Source: Suilimivivens sp964393865
GTDB taxonomy: Bacteria; Bacillota; Clostridia; Lachnospirales; Lachnospiraceae
NCBI GenBank assembly: GCA_964393865.1
Contig: CAYMUW010000002.1
Coordinates: forward strand, 80,868 to 144,867
Length of the DNA stretch: 64,000 nucleotides
Direction: 5' to 3'
Shown here one piece after another: positions 39,820 to 47,899 of the stretch (positions within the stretch are counted from its first letter, which is position 1; every line of letters begins with the position of its first letter). A program made the translations under genes and the position numbers. The notes under the pieces were generated by a model. It was not told the origin of the DNA. It did not search any database and saw only the letters and a list, made by a program, of their open reading frames with translations.

Positions 39820-40095
39820 ATCATATAATCTTTTCTTTGAATTATCAACCACAAATTTTAGTTTTTTGTATTTTTCTTCGCACGCTAAGGGATAGTATCC
39901 GGCTCAAAAGGGATATTTTGGGTATCCTCGGTATAATTTTCCATACGCAGAGTTCCTTTCTTCCCTGAAAGCTCTGGAAGCATATATTGCAGCTTCATAA
40001 TTTTCTCATCCAGATTATCCCCTGTTCCAAGCAAAACCCTGACTTCTCCAAAATAAAGCGTCAGGGAACCATCACTTCCAAAATAAATCCTGTCG
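39820..40095 (+). repeat. 276-bp target duplication, left copy
   Basis: Identical base for base, as far as I can read, to 42161-42436. Holds the end of divIB (codons from about DRIYFGSDG to the stop) plus 65 bases of divIB-ftsZ spacer. Direct repeat flanking the IS. Confidence 0.93.
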
Positions 40096-40184
40096 CCTGA
40101 GTTTGACACTTTAATTTTCAATATATAACCGGCAGCCCTTGTGGCTGCTGGTATTTTTTTGTCAATATTTTGTATTTTCTGCAT
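39885..40184 (-). pseudogene. Duplicated 3' fragment of divIB
   Basis: The last 70 codons of divIB (DRIYFGSDGSLTLYFG to FEPDTIP) are fused to about 30 codons that read into the left end of the IS. It is a by-product of the 276-bp duplication and lacks the TM and POTRA domains. Confidence 0.88.
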
Positions 40185-40192
40185 AGTGTATA

Positions 40193-40221
40193 TTGATGTA
40201 TCTGCTGAAATGTGTTATACT
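40193..40221 (+). promoter_or_regulatory. Transposase promoter TTGATG-17-TATACT
   Basis: TTGATG at 40193-40198, 17-base spacer, TATACT at 40216-40221, 28 bases before the ATG with AAGGAG between. Confidence 0.6.
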
Positions 40222-40249
40222 ATATATATCAGCAAGGAGCGAATACCAC

Positions 40250-42055
40250 ATGTTTCTAAGAACTATTACCATAAAAGGCATTACCCGCCTTTATTTCTAT
40301 GAATCCTACTTCGAAAACGGAAAAACCAAACAAAAATGTCTGGAAAACCTCGGACGGCTTGACGAGCTTCAGAAAAAGTATGACGATCCTGTTGCCTATT
40401 TTAAAAAGATCGCTGAAGAACGCACTCTTGAAAAGAAAACTGCCAGAAAGACTTCTGTTTCCATTGGCCTTGATGATGTAATGGACATCCGGGAGAATAA
40501 TATCAAAAATGTCGGCTATTCTGTTCTGAAAGAGCTTTACAAACAGCTTGAGCTTGATAAATTCTGGAAGCAGAGGCTTAAGGATACTTCCATAAAATAT
40601 GACCTTGAAGCCGTTTTCCGTCTTCTGGTATTTTCGCGCATCCTGTATCCGGCCTCCAAACTGGAAACTTTTCATGCAAAAGATGCCTACTTTGAAAAAA
40701 TGGAAGGTTTTTCTGAAAAGGATGTTTACAGGGCCCTGGATATTTTTGACCGGTATGATGAGGAACTCCAGAAATGGATATTTGACCACTCCTCCAATAT
40801 CTGTAAACGGGATATGTCCGTATCCTATTTTGACTGTACGAATTATTATTTCGATATCGGCAGGCCTGACATGGATACCTTTGATGATGACGGTAATCCT
40901 GTTGATCAAAAGGGCAATCCCGCAGAGATAAAATACCGGAAACGCGGGCCTGAAAAGAACCACAGACCGGATCCCATCGTTGAAATGGGGCTGCTCATGG
41001 ATAAAAACGGAATTCCCCTTGCCTTTGACCTGTTCCCCGGAAACGAATCCGAAAAAGTCCATATGCGCCCTATCATTAACCGTGTGAAAAACGGATTTGA
41101 AAACGGACGTGTTATTTTTGTCGCCGACCGCGGACTCAACACTTCAGACAACATATATTTTCTGAACGGGGATAACAAAGGGGATTATAATCCGCGTGAC
41201 GGGTATGTATACGGGCAGTCTGTCCGCGGTGCAGATGCCGAATTCAAGGCATGGGTTCTCAGTGGCGGATATAAAACAGAAAAAATCACAGATGAAGACG
41301 GAAACGAAATTACCTTTACACACAAATCCCGCATTCATCCAAAAACGATCCATGTAAATCTTACTGTTCCGGGGCAGAAGAAGAAAAAGAAAAAAGACGT
41401 TGCCATCGACCAGAAACAGATGGCTTACTACTCAGAAAAATATGCCCGGAAACAAAAGCGTGACCGGGACGTCATGATTGCAAGGGCAAAAGATCTCATT
41501 GCCCATCCAAAGAAATATGATAAAATCACGGCTGCAGGGTCCGGTGCCTATGTACAGAACATTGCCTTCGACAAGGCAACAGGCGAGATTGTGGAAGGAC
41601 GGGAACTGGCTCTGGATGTGGAAAAGATCTCAGAAGAAGAAAAATATGACGGATACTATTCCATTGTTACCAGCGAACTGAACATGAGTGACTATGAAAT
41701 CAGGGATACCTACAGGGGACTTGCGCGGATAGAGGAAACCTTCAAAATATCGAAAACAGAATTTGAATCCAGACCTGTCTTCGTATGGACAAACGCCCAC
41801 ATTGAAGGGCATTTTTCCACATGTTTTGCCGCACTTGTTCTCATCCGGCTTCTGCAGATAAAACTTGGGAATAAATATCCCATCGGAAAAACAATCGAGT
41901 CTCTAAGAAGATACAACTGCACCAAAATCGACACAACCCTGTATCAGTTTGTTTATTATGACGAGATTCTTGAAGAATGTGGACGTATATTCAATCTGGA
42001 ACTAAATCATAAATACCGTACACAGGAGCAGATACGCCGGATGCTGAAATATTAA
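40250..42055 (+). CDS. IS1634-family DDE transposase, 601 aa
   Basis: ATG 40250 follows AAGGAG. The DDE triad is D195 (YFDCTNYYF), D293 (FVADRGLNT) and E495/496 (LARIEETFKISK), the last in the Y-R-x-x-x-x-I-E-E-x-F context of IS4/IS1634. A lysine-rich insertion at residues 377-382 separates the second D from E. Full length, with no frameshift, so the element is probably active. Transcribed against the dcw operon. Confidence 0.95.
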   Translation: MFLRTITIKGITRLYFYESYFENGKTKQKCLENLGRLDELQKKYDDPVAYFKKIAEERTLEKKTARKTSVSIGLDDVMDIRENNIKNVGYSVLKELYKQLELDKFWKQRLKDTSIKYDLEAVFRLLVFSRILYPASKLETFHAKDAYFEKMEGFSEKDVYRALDIFDRYDEELQKWIFDHSSNICKRDMSVSYFDCTNYYFDIGRPDMDTFDDDGNPVDQKGNPAEIKYRKRGPEKNHRPDPIVEMGLLMDKNGIPLAFDLFPGNESEKVHMRPIINRVKNGFENGRVIFVADRGLNTSDNIYFLNGDNKGDYNPRDGYVYGQSVRGADAEFKAWVLSGGYKTEKITDEDGNEITFTHKSRIHPKTIHVNLTVPGQKKKKKKDVAIDQKQMAYYSEKYARKQKRDRDVMIARAKDLIAHPKKYDKITAAGSGAYVQNIAFDKATGEIVEGRELALDVEKISEEEKYDGYYSIVTSELNMSDYEIRDTYRGLARIEETFKISKTEFESRPVFVWTNAHIEGHFSTCFAALVLIRLLQIKLGNKYPIGKTIESLRRYNCTKIDTTLYQFVYYDEILEECGRIFNLELNHKYRTQEQIRRMLKY

Positions 42056-42109
42056 AAAATATTTTCTATGAACGAAATCAAATGGATATACCACATGCAG
42101 ACAAAACAT

Positions 42110-42137
42110 GGGAAGCCTTGATTTTTCTGGCTTCCCA
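42110..42137 (+). terminator. Hairpin after the transposase
   Basis: GGGAAGCC, loop TTGATTTTTCT, GGCTTCCC; inside the right end of the IS. Confidence 0.55.
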
Positions 42138-42160
42138 TTGGTTTAGGTGTCAAACTTGAG

Positions 42161-42436
42161 ATCATATAATCTTTTCTTTGAATTATCAACCACAAATTTT
42201 AGTTTTTTGTATTTTTCTTCGCACGCTAAGGGATAGTATCCGGCTCAAAAGGGATATTTTGGGTATCCTCGGTATAATTTTCCATACGCAGAGTTCCTTT
42301 CTTCCCTGAAAGCTCTGGAAGCATATATTGCAGCTTCATAATTTTCTCATCCAGATTATCCCCTGTTCCAAGCAAAACCCTGACTTCTCCAAAATAAAGC
42401 GTCAGGGAACCATCACTTCCAAAATAAATCCTGTCG
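42161..42436 (+). repeat. 276-bp target duplication, right copy
   Basis: Same sequence as 39820-40095. This copy belongs to the complete divIB gene and its downstream spacer. Confidence 0.93.
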
Positions 42437-43023
42437 GTAGACAGGTTGTACTTATTGACAAGCTGCGTGATGCTGAGAATCGATCTGAAAACCTCTTTAT
42501 CCTCCACCGGAAGAGGCTCGTAAAGAACCACATGGTCAAAATCAAGTCCGGTTACCTGAGGAATACCCGGCGTTTTCTCAAGCGAGCTCTCCACCACAAT
42601 TCCATCCTTATCAAAATACATATAATGTTCCAAATACTCCACATAGCCTGCAAGCGCTTTCTCATATACCTCAATTTTAATGGTATGAGGGTCCATTACC
42701 GAAATATCCATTTTTTCCACAAATGGAACTCCCAGAATACTTTTATTCTTGTATTTTAAGGATAACAGAAGGGAATTATTCCCATAACGCCCTTCCATTA
42801 CCATATCAATGATCTCTTCATTGGTATAATGGACATTTCCCTCCACATGCACGGTGGTCACCGTATAATTGGCAATGATATAGCTGTAGCCGACAGCCAG
42901 CGCAATCACAAGAACCGCAATCATGGCGCCGATAATAAACAGGCTTTTGTGTCCTGCCACAAATCCTCCCATATTCACTTTTTTCATTTGCTTTTTCTTT
43001 TTCAGCTTCTTTTTTTTGGCCAT
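42226..43023 (-). CDS. divIB: Cell-division protein DivIB/FtsQ
   Basis: 265 aa. Very basic cytoplasmic start (MAKKKKLKKKKQMKK), one TM helix (SLFIIGAMIAVLVIALAVGY), a POTRA domain (VTTVHVEGNVHYTNEEIIDM; FVEKMDISVMDPHTIKIEVY) and a beta domain (YVEYLEHYMYFDKDGIVVES). Links FtsL/DivIC and PBPs at the septum. Complete because the IS target duplication copied its 3' end. Ten bases after murA. Confidence 0.92.
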   Translation of the reverse strand: MAKKKKLKKKKQMKKVNMGGFVAGHKSLFIIGAMIAVLVIALAVGYSYIIANYTVTTVHVEGNVHYTNEEIIDMVMEGRYGNNSLLLSLKYKNKSILGVPFVEKMDISVMDPHTIKIEVYEKALAGYVEYLEHYMYFDKDGIVVESSLEKTPGIPQVTGLDFDHVVLYEPLPVEDKEVFRSILSITQLVNKYNLSTDRIYFGSDGSLTLYFGEVRVLLGTGDNLDEKIMKLQYMLPELSGKKGTLRMENYTEDTQNIPFEPDTIP

Positions 43024-43032
43024 ATGCTGTAC

Positions 43033-44286
43033 TTACCCGGTATATATATTCACTCCAAGGTTTTGGAAATCCCTGCAGATATCCTCGTATCCTCTCTCAA
43101 TAAAATGACGATTTTTAACTATGGTCTCTCCTTCTGCCATGCAGCCTGCAATTACAAGCGCCGCTCCTCCCCTAAGTTCATCTGCCGTAACCTCGCAGCC
43201 CAGAAGCATATCCACTCCCACAACCATAGCCTGCCTTTTTCCCTGCAATTCAATACAGGCACCCATTTTGCGCAGCTGCTCCACAATCCGAAACCGGTTT
43301 TCAAAAACCGTCTCCTCAATCACGCTGACCCCCGAAGCGGTGGTAAGCGCTGCCATCAGAAGAGACTGCATATCAGTGGGAAATCCCGGATATATTTCTG
43401 TCTTGACAAAGGGGACAGCTTTCTTTTCCTCATCAATCATAACGCTGAGACCGTCTCTGGAAACGGTAATCTCCGCACCTGCCAGTTCCGCAGTCCTTAA
43501 TACACTCTGCATCTGAGCCACCGGCGCATCCTCCAGAAAAATATGGCCTCCGGCCCCCAGCACGCCCATCAAATAGGTTCCTGCCACAATTCTGTCCGCA
43601 GGAATGCGAAATCTGATTCCGTGAAGCTTATGGCCTCCCTGAATAATCAGAACCGATCCGCCTATTCCTTCTATGACTGCTCCTGCTTCACGCAGGAATT
43701 CACATAAGGTAACAATCTCCGGCTCCTTTGCTGCGTTTTGAAGCACCGTTACGCCCCTGGCCCTGACCGCCGCCAAAATCACATTCTCCGTAACTCCCAC
43801 ACTGGAAATCGGGAGACTGATCACAGTGCCCTCCAGTCTGTGCACCTTGGCAGTAAAACAGCCCTCTTCCTCATAAATCTTCACACCCATTCTGCCTAGA
43901 GCGCTGAGATGAAGATCAATGGGTCTTTCTCCAATGACACAGCCTCCGGGGTATGCCATGGTAATCTCGCCCACCCTTCCCAGCATTGCTCCCAGAAGCA
44001 TAATGGAGGAACGCATACCGGTCACATTATCTCCTGACACGGTATCCTCAGACACATTTCTTGCATCCACGGTAATGGTGCGGTCCGATCTGGAAACCCG
44101 GCAGCCGATTCTTTCAAGAAGCATCAGCATGTGATGCACATCGGAAATTCTGGGACAGTTCTCAAGAACACAGACATCCTCTATTAAAAGAGCGGCTGCC
44201 AATACCGGCAGAACCGCATTTTTAGAGCCTTGTATTTTGGTTTCTCCAAAGAGAGCATTTCCTCCTCTGATATGAATAGAATCCAA
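43033..44286 (-). CDS. murA: UDP-N-acetylglucosamine 1-carboxyvinyltransferase MurA
   Basis: 417 aa. Substrate motif IQGSKNAVLPVLAAALL at residues 18-34; catalytic cysteine in AYPGGCVIGERPIDLH near residue 115; DRIVAGTYLMGVLGAGG and IYPGFPTDMQSLLMAAL complete the EPSP-synthase-like fold. Adds enolpyruvate to UDP-GlcNAc, the first committed step of peptidoglycan synthesis, and has the cysteine needed for fosfomycin sensitivity. In this cluster it takes the place often held by murG. Confidence 0.95.
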   Translation of the reverse strand: MDSIHIRGGNALFGETKIQGSKNAVLPVLAAALLIEDVCVLENCPRISDVHHMLMLLERIGCRVSRSDRTITVDARNVSEDTVSGDNVTGMRSSIMLLGAMLGRVGEITMAYPGGCVIGERPIDLHLSALGRMGVKIYEEEGCFTAKVHRLEGTVISLPISSVGVTENVILAAVRARGVTVLQNAAKEPEIVTLCEFLREAGAVIEGIGGSVLIIQGGHKLHGIRFRIPADRIVAGTYLMGVLGAGGHIFLEDAPVAQMQSVLRTAELAGAEITVSRDGLSVMIDEEKKAVPFVKTEIYPGFPTDMQSLLMAALTTASGVSVIEETVFENRFRIVEQLRKMGACIELQGKRQAMVVGVDMLLGCEVTADELRGGAALVIAGCMAEGETIVKNRHFIERGYEDICRDFQNLGVNIYTG

Positions 44287-44364
44287 ATTATCACCTTCTG
44301 CCTTCCGGTTAAAAAGTAAGACCTATTCTAATTATATGAGATCAGAAGAGAAATGTATCTTGTA

Positions 44365-45537
44365 CTATAAATCTTTTAACCGGATTCCTCTGCCCACACT
44401 TAGGACAATTCCTATTTCAATCAGCAGAAACATCACCGCAGATCCGCCATAGCTGATAAAAGGCAGGGTGATACCGGTATTGGGAATGGTATTGGTAACT
44501 ACCGCAACATTTAAGATGACCTGAATGGAAATATGCCCCAGCACACCTACCACCAGCAGGGCGCCAAACAAATCTGATGCATTGTTGGCAATTACCATAA
44601 ATCTCCATATCAATAAAATAAACATAATCAAAATAGAAATGGCACCGAAAAGCCCCAGCTCCTCACAGATAATGGAAAAGATCATATCATTCTGTGCTTC
44701 CGGCAAAAAGCCCAGCTTCTGCATACTCTGCCCCAGACCCTTACCTAAAATTCCTCCCGAGCCTATGGCGTACAATGCCTGCAGCGTTTGGAAGCCCTTG
44801 CCGCTGGCATAGGCCTCAGGATCAAGCCATGCCAATATTCTGGTACCGCGCACACCCAGCGAATCCGTGTTGGCCGCATGCACAATAATATATACCGCAA
44901 GTGCACAAACAGACAGACCTGCCAAGCCCAGCAGGATAAACCGCTTATAATCCGGACAGGAAACAAAAAGCATTAACACTGCAATTCCAAAAATGATAAT
45001 CGCAGAGCTCATATTTTCGGTAACCTTCCAAACTAAAAGACAAATCGGCATGGGCACAGCCAACACCATCAAAAAGCCCTTCCCCGTTCTGATCTTGCGC
45101 CCCATACGGCAAATCATGCTTGCCAAAAACAAAATCATACCCAGCTTTGCAATTTCCGCAGGCTGAATAGATATTCCCCCGATTCTGATCCATCGCTTTG
45201 CACCGCCCGCCTCATATCCAAAAGGAATAATCAGTAGAATCATCACCACGGAACCGATATAGCCAAGTGCCGCAAAACGCTCCCAAAAGTGATAGGGAAT
45301 ATTCGCCACCACCATCATAGCAATCAAGCCGAGAATCGTAGATATCAGCTGTCTCTTTAAGAAATATGCGGAATCCCCATACTGCAGGCTTCCATCATAG
45401 CTGCTGGTAGAATAAAGCATTACCAGACCAAAGCCCAGCAAAAACAGAATAATAAACAAAAGGGTAAAATCAAAAAATGACTCCTGCCCTCTGCCCGCTC
45501 TTCTACCGGTTGTGTTTGCACCTCTCCTGTCTGCCAC
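44365..45537 (-). CDS. ftsW: SEDS-family septal peptidoglycan polymerase FtsW
   Basis: 390 aa, ten membrane helices. SEDS landmarks: LGFGLVMLYSTSSYDG at the start, AKRWIRIGGISIQPAEIAKL near 130, LAWLDPEAYASGKGFQTLQAL near 240, GKGLGQSMQKLGFLPEAQND near 270 (conserved catalytic Asp region), and NTGITLPFISYGGSA near 365. Polymerises glycan strands with its cognate class B PBP. Five bases after murD. Confidence 0.95.
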   Translation of the reverse strand: MADRRGANTTGRRAGRGQESFFDFTLLFIILFLLGFGLVMLYSTSSYDGSLQYGDSAYFLKRQLISTILGLIAMMVVANIPYHFWERFAALGYIGSVVMILLIIPFGYEAGGAKRWIRIGGISIQPAEIAKLGMILFLASMICRMGRKIRTGKGFLMVLAVPMPICLLVWKVTENMSSAIIIFGIAVLMLFVSCPDYKRFILLGLAGLSVCALAVYIIVHAANTDSLGVRGTRILAWLDPEAYASGKGFQTLQALYAIGSGGILGKGLGQSMQKLGFLPEAQNDMIFSIICEELGLFGAISILIMFILLIWRFMVIANNASDLFGALLVVGVLGHISIQVILNVAVVTNTIPNTGITLPFISYGGSAVMFLLIEIGIVLSVGRGIRLKDL

Positions 45538-45542
45538 GATTT

Positions 45543-46910
45543 CTAAACTCCAATCTTTTCTACCAACTCTTTGAACAATTTTCCCCTCACCTCATAATTA
45601 GGGAACATTCCCCAGCTGGCACATGCAGGTGAAAGCAGCACCGCATCGCCGGGCCGGGCCTGCTCTACACAAATTGCAAAGGCCTCCTCAAAGGTATCTG
45701 CCAGAATAATATTTTGAATGCCATGTGCCCTTGCACAGGCTGCTATCTTATCTCTGGTCTGCCCAATCAGTACAAGTGCCTTTACCTTGCCGTCAAAGGC
45801 TTCAATCCACTCGTCATACTCGCTTTGCTTATCATAGCCGCCGCCAATCAGCACAGTAGGCCTGGTCATAGCCCTGATTCCCTGAATAGCCGCATCAGGA
45901 TTGGTTCCCTTGGAGTCATTGTAATAATCCACGCCGTTTTTGGTAGCCACAAACTCTATCCTGTGCTCCACTGCCTTAAACACACGGACGGTATCAAGAA
46001 TGACATCCATAGGTACCTGAAGGGACATGGAAATGGCAATTGCAGCCATGACATTTTCCACATTGCACATGCCCACCAGATTCATGTCATGTATATTCAT
46101 CAATCTGGTGCTTTGTCCGTTCCTGGCAAGGAAAATCTCTTCTCCCTCCAAATAAATGCCCTCCGAAAGCTTCCTTGCGGAGGAAAAATAAATCACCTGC
46201 GCAGGACAAACCTTTCCGAACTCTCTGGTATAGGCATCCTCATAATTCAATACACAGACGTCACTTTCTGTCTGGTTCTTCGCAATCATTTTCTTGGTTT
46301 CCACATAGCATTCCATGGTATGATGGCGGTTTAAATGATCCGGCGTAATATTCAGAATTGCCGACACCGCAGGCTTAAAAGCATGAATGGTTTCCAACTG
46401 AAAGCTGCTGATTTCCGCCACCGTCACCGTATCCTCACCGGTAGACAACGCAACATCCGTATAGGGGTTTCCGATATTTCCCACCACAAAAACAGACTGA
46501 TAATATGCTTTCATAATCTGTCCTACCAGGGTGGTAGTGGTGGTCTTTCCGTTGGTTCCCGTTATGGCCGCCACTCTGCCCTTTGCAAAAGTATATGCCA
46601 GTTCTATTTCTCCCCAAACAGGAACGGAACGCTCTCTGTATTCTGTAAGCATGGGAGAATCTATGGGGACACCCGGGCTGATCACTACAAGCGAAATTTC
46701 TCCCTTTATATCCTCTGGTACCTCCCCCAGATAAATCACAAGCTCCTGAATATCCTTTGTTTTTTGCTTAAGCTCTTCCAAATCAAGCTTATCATTGCTG
46801 TCAAACAATACGGGTACAGCTCCCACCTTAGAAAGAAGTCCGGCGGCTCCTATTCCGCTTTTGCCACTTCCTACTACCAGTACCTTTCTTCCCCGTAATT
46901 CCATCATCAT
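45543..46910 (-). CDS. murD: UDP-N-acetylmuramoylalanine-D-glutamate ligase MurD
   Basis: 455 aa from ATG 46910, with AAGGAAAGGA upstream. N-terminal Rossmann-like VLVVGSGKSGIGAAGLL, ATP P-loop ITGTNGKTTTTTLVGQ near residue 120, NITPDHLNRHHTMECY near 195, YNDSKGTNPDAAIQGI near 320. Adds D-Glu to UDP-MurNAc-Ala. Follows mraY by 14 bases. Confidence 0.95.
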   Translation of the reverse strand: MMMELRGRKVLVVGSGKSGIGAAGLLSKVGAVPVLFDSNDKLDLEELKQKTKDIQELVIYLGEVPEDIKGEISLVVISPGVPIDSPMLTEYRERSVPVWGEIELAYTFAKGRVAAITGTNGKTTTTTLVGQIMKAYYQSVFVVGNIGNPYTDVALSTGEDTVTVAEISSFQLETIHAFKPAVSAILNITPDHLNRHHTMECYVETKKMIAKNQTESDVCVLNYEDAYTREFGKVCPAQVIYFSSARKLSEGIYLEGEEIFLARNGQSTRLMNIHDMNLVGMCNVENVMAAIAISMSLQVPMDVILDTVRVFKAVEHRIEFVATKNGVDYYNDSKGTNPDAAIQGIRAMTRPTVLIGGGYDKQSEYDEWIEAFDGKVKALVLIGQTRDKIAACARAHGIQNIILADTFEEAFAICVEQARPGDAVLLSPACASWGMFPNYEVRGKLFKELVEKIGV

Positions 46911-46924
46911 GTCATGTCCTTTCC

Positions 46925-47896
46925 TTAAGAAATTCCCATCAGTGCCAGCAGGCAAAGCGCTGCCGTCAGAATGGAAAATATGGCCACCACCTTGGTTTCC
47001 TTAAAACCACACAGTTCAAAGTGATGGTGCAACGGAGCCATTTTAAAAAACCGCTTTCCGCCGCTTAATTTAAAATAAATCACCTGAATGATTACCGACA
47101 GAACCTCTGCCACATAAATAAAGCCCACTATCGGCAAAAACAGCGGCATCTGCATCATGTAGGCGCATCCCGCCACAAATCCGCCAAGTGCCAAAGAGCC
47201 TGTATCTCCCATAAAAACACTGGCCGGATGCACATTAAACAGCAGAAAGCCAAGCAATGCTCCAGAAACTGCACAGGTAATAGGTTCAATTCCTGCTCCC
47301 ATACCTATGGATGCCACCGTAAAAAAGGTAGCCACCATAACCGTCACACTGCTGACCAGACCGTCCAGACCATCTGTAAAATTCGTTCCGTTGGCGGTTC
47401 CCGTCACTACCAAAAACAAAAAGGGAATGCCAAGCCTTCCCATATTCAGGTAGTATCCCTTTACAAAGGGGATGCGCATGACCATTGATACATCACCGGA
47501 ATAATACACATACCAGGCAAACACACCTGTTATCAAAAGCTGCAAAAGCATCTTCTGCCACGGGTAAAGTCCCATGGAATTTCTTCGCACTACCTTAATG
47601 TAATCATCTAAAAAACCAATCAGTCCAAAACCCATTGTAAGAAAAAATATGGGCACAATCCTTGGATATTTTCCTGCGTACAGTACCGTCGTAACCGCCA
47701 CGCTGACCAAAATCAGAATGCCGCCCATGGTAGGCGTTCCCGATTTCTTCAGATGCGTATGAGGTCCGTCCTCCCGCACCGTCTGCCCTACCTTTAACCT
47801 CTTAAGGAAGGGAATAATCAAAGGCCCAAGCACTACGCTAAGACCAAAGGAGATCAGCATGGGCAAAATAACATGATTACCCACCACTACCTGCAC
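46925..47896 (-). CDS. mraY: Phospho-MurNAc-pentapeptide transferase MraY
   Basis: 323 aa, ten membrane helices. GPHTHLKKSGTPTMGGILIL at residues 45-64, FLDDYIKVVRRNSMGL near 95 (catalytic D-D), NGTNFTDGLDGLVSSV near 170, HPASVFMGDTGSLALGG near 220 and FKMAPLHHHFELCG near 285. Makes lipid I at the inner membrane face. Confidence 0.96.
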   Translation of the reverse strand: MQVVVGNHVILPMLISFGLSVVLGPLIIPFLKRLKVGQTVREDGPHTHLKKSGTPTMGGILILVSVAVTTVLYAGKYPRIVPIFFLTMGFGLIGFLDDYIKVVRRNSMGLYPWQKMLLQLLITGVFAWYVYYSGDVSMVMRIPFVKGYYLNMGRLGIPFLFLVVTGTANGTNFTDGLDGLVSSVTVMVATFFTVASIGMGAGIEPITCAVSGALLGFLLFNVHPASVFMGDTGSLALGGFVAGCAYMMQMPLFLPIVGFIYVAEVLSVIIQVIYFKLSGGKRFFKMAPLHHHFELCGFKETKVVAIFSILTAALCLLALMGIS

Positions 47897-47899
47897 CTC

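Larger units (their letters stand above)
40096..42160 (+). mobile_element. IS1634-family insertion sequence, about 2065 bp
   Basis: Imperfect terminal inverted repeats: left CCTGAGTTTGACACTTTAAT, right (reverse complement) CTCAAGTTTGACACCTAAAC, sharing AGTTTGACAC. One transposase gene fills it. A hairpin (GCAGCC/GGCTGC, 40131-40152) near the left end and another (GGGAAGCC/GGCTTCCC, 42110-42137) after the transposase limit read-through. Long, variable target duplications are a known trait of IS1634, and the 276-bp repeats fit. Confidence 0.9.

Noticed and set aside
40256..41062. 268-codon minus-strand open frame inside the IS
   Set aside because: It is antisense to the transposase, shows a phenylalanine/isoleucine-rich shadow composition and has no ribosome site.
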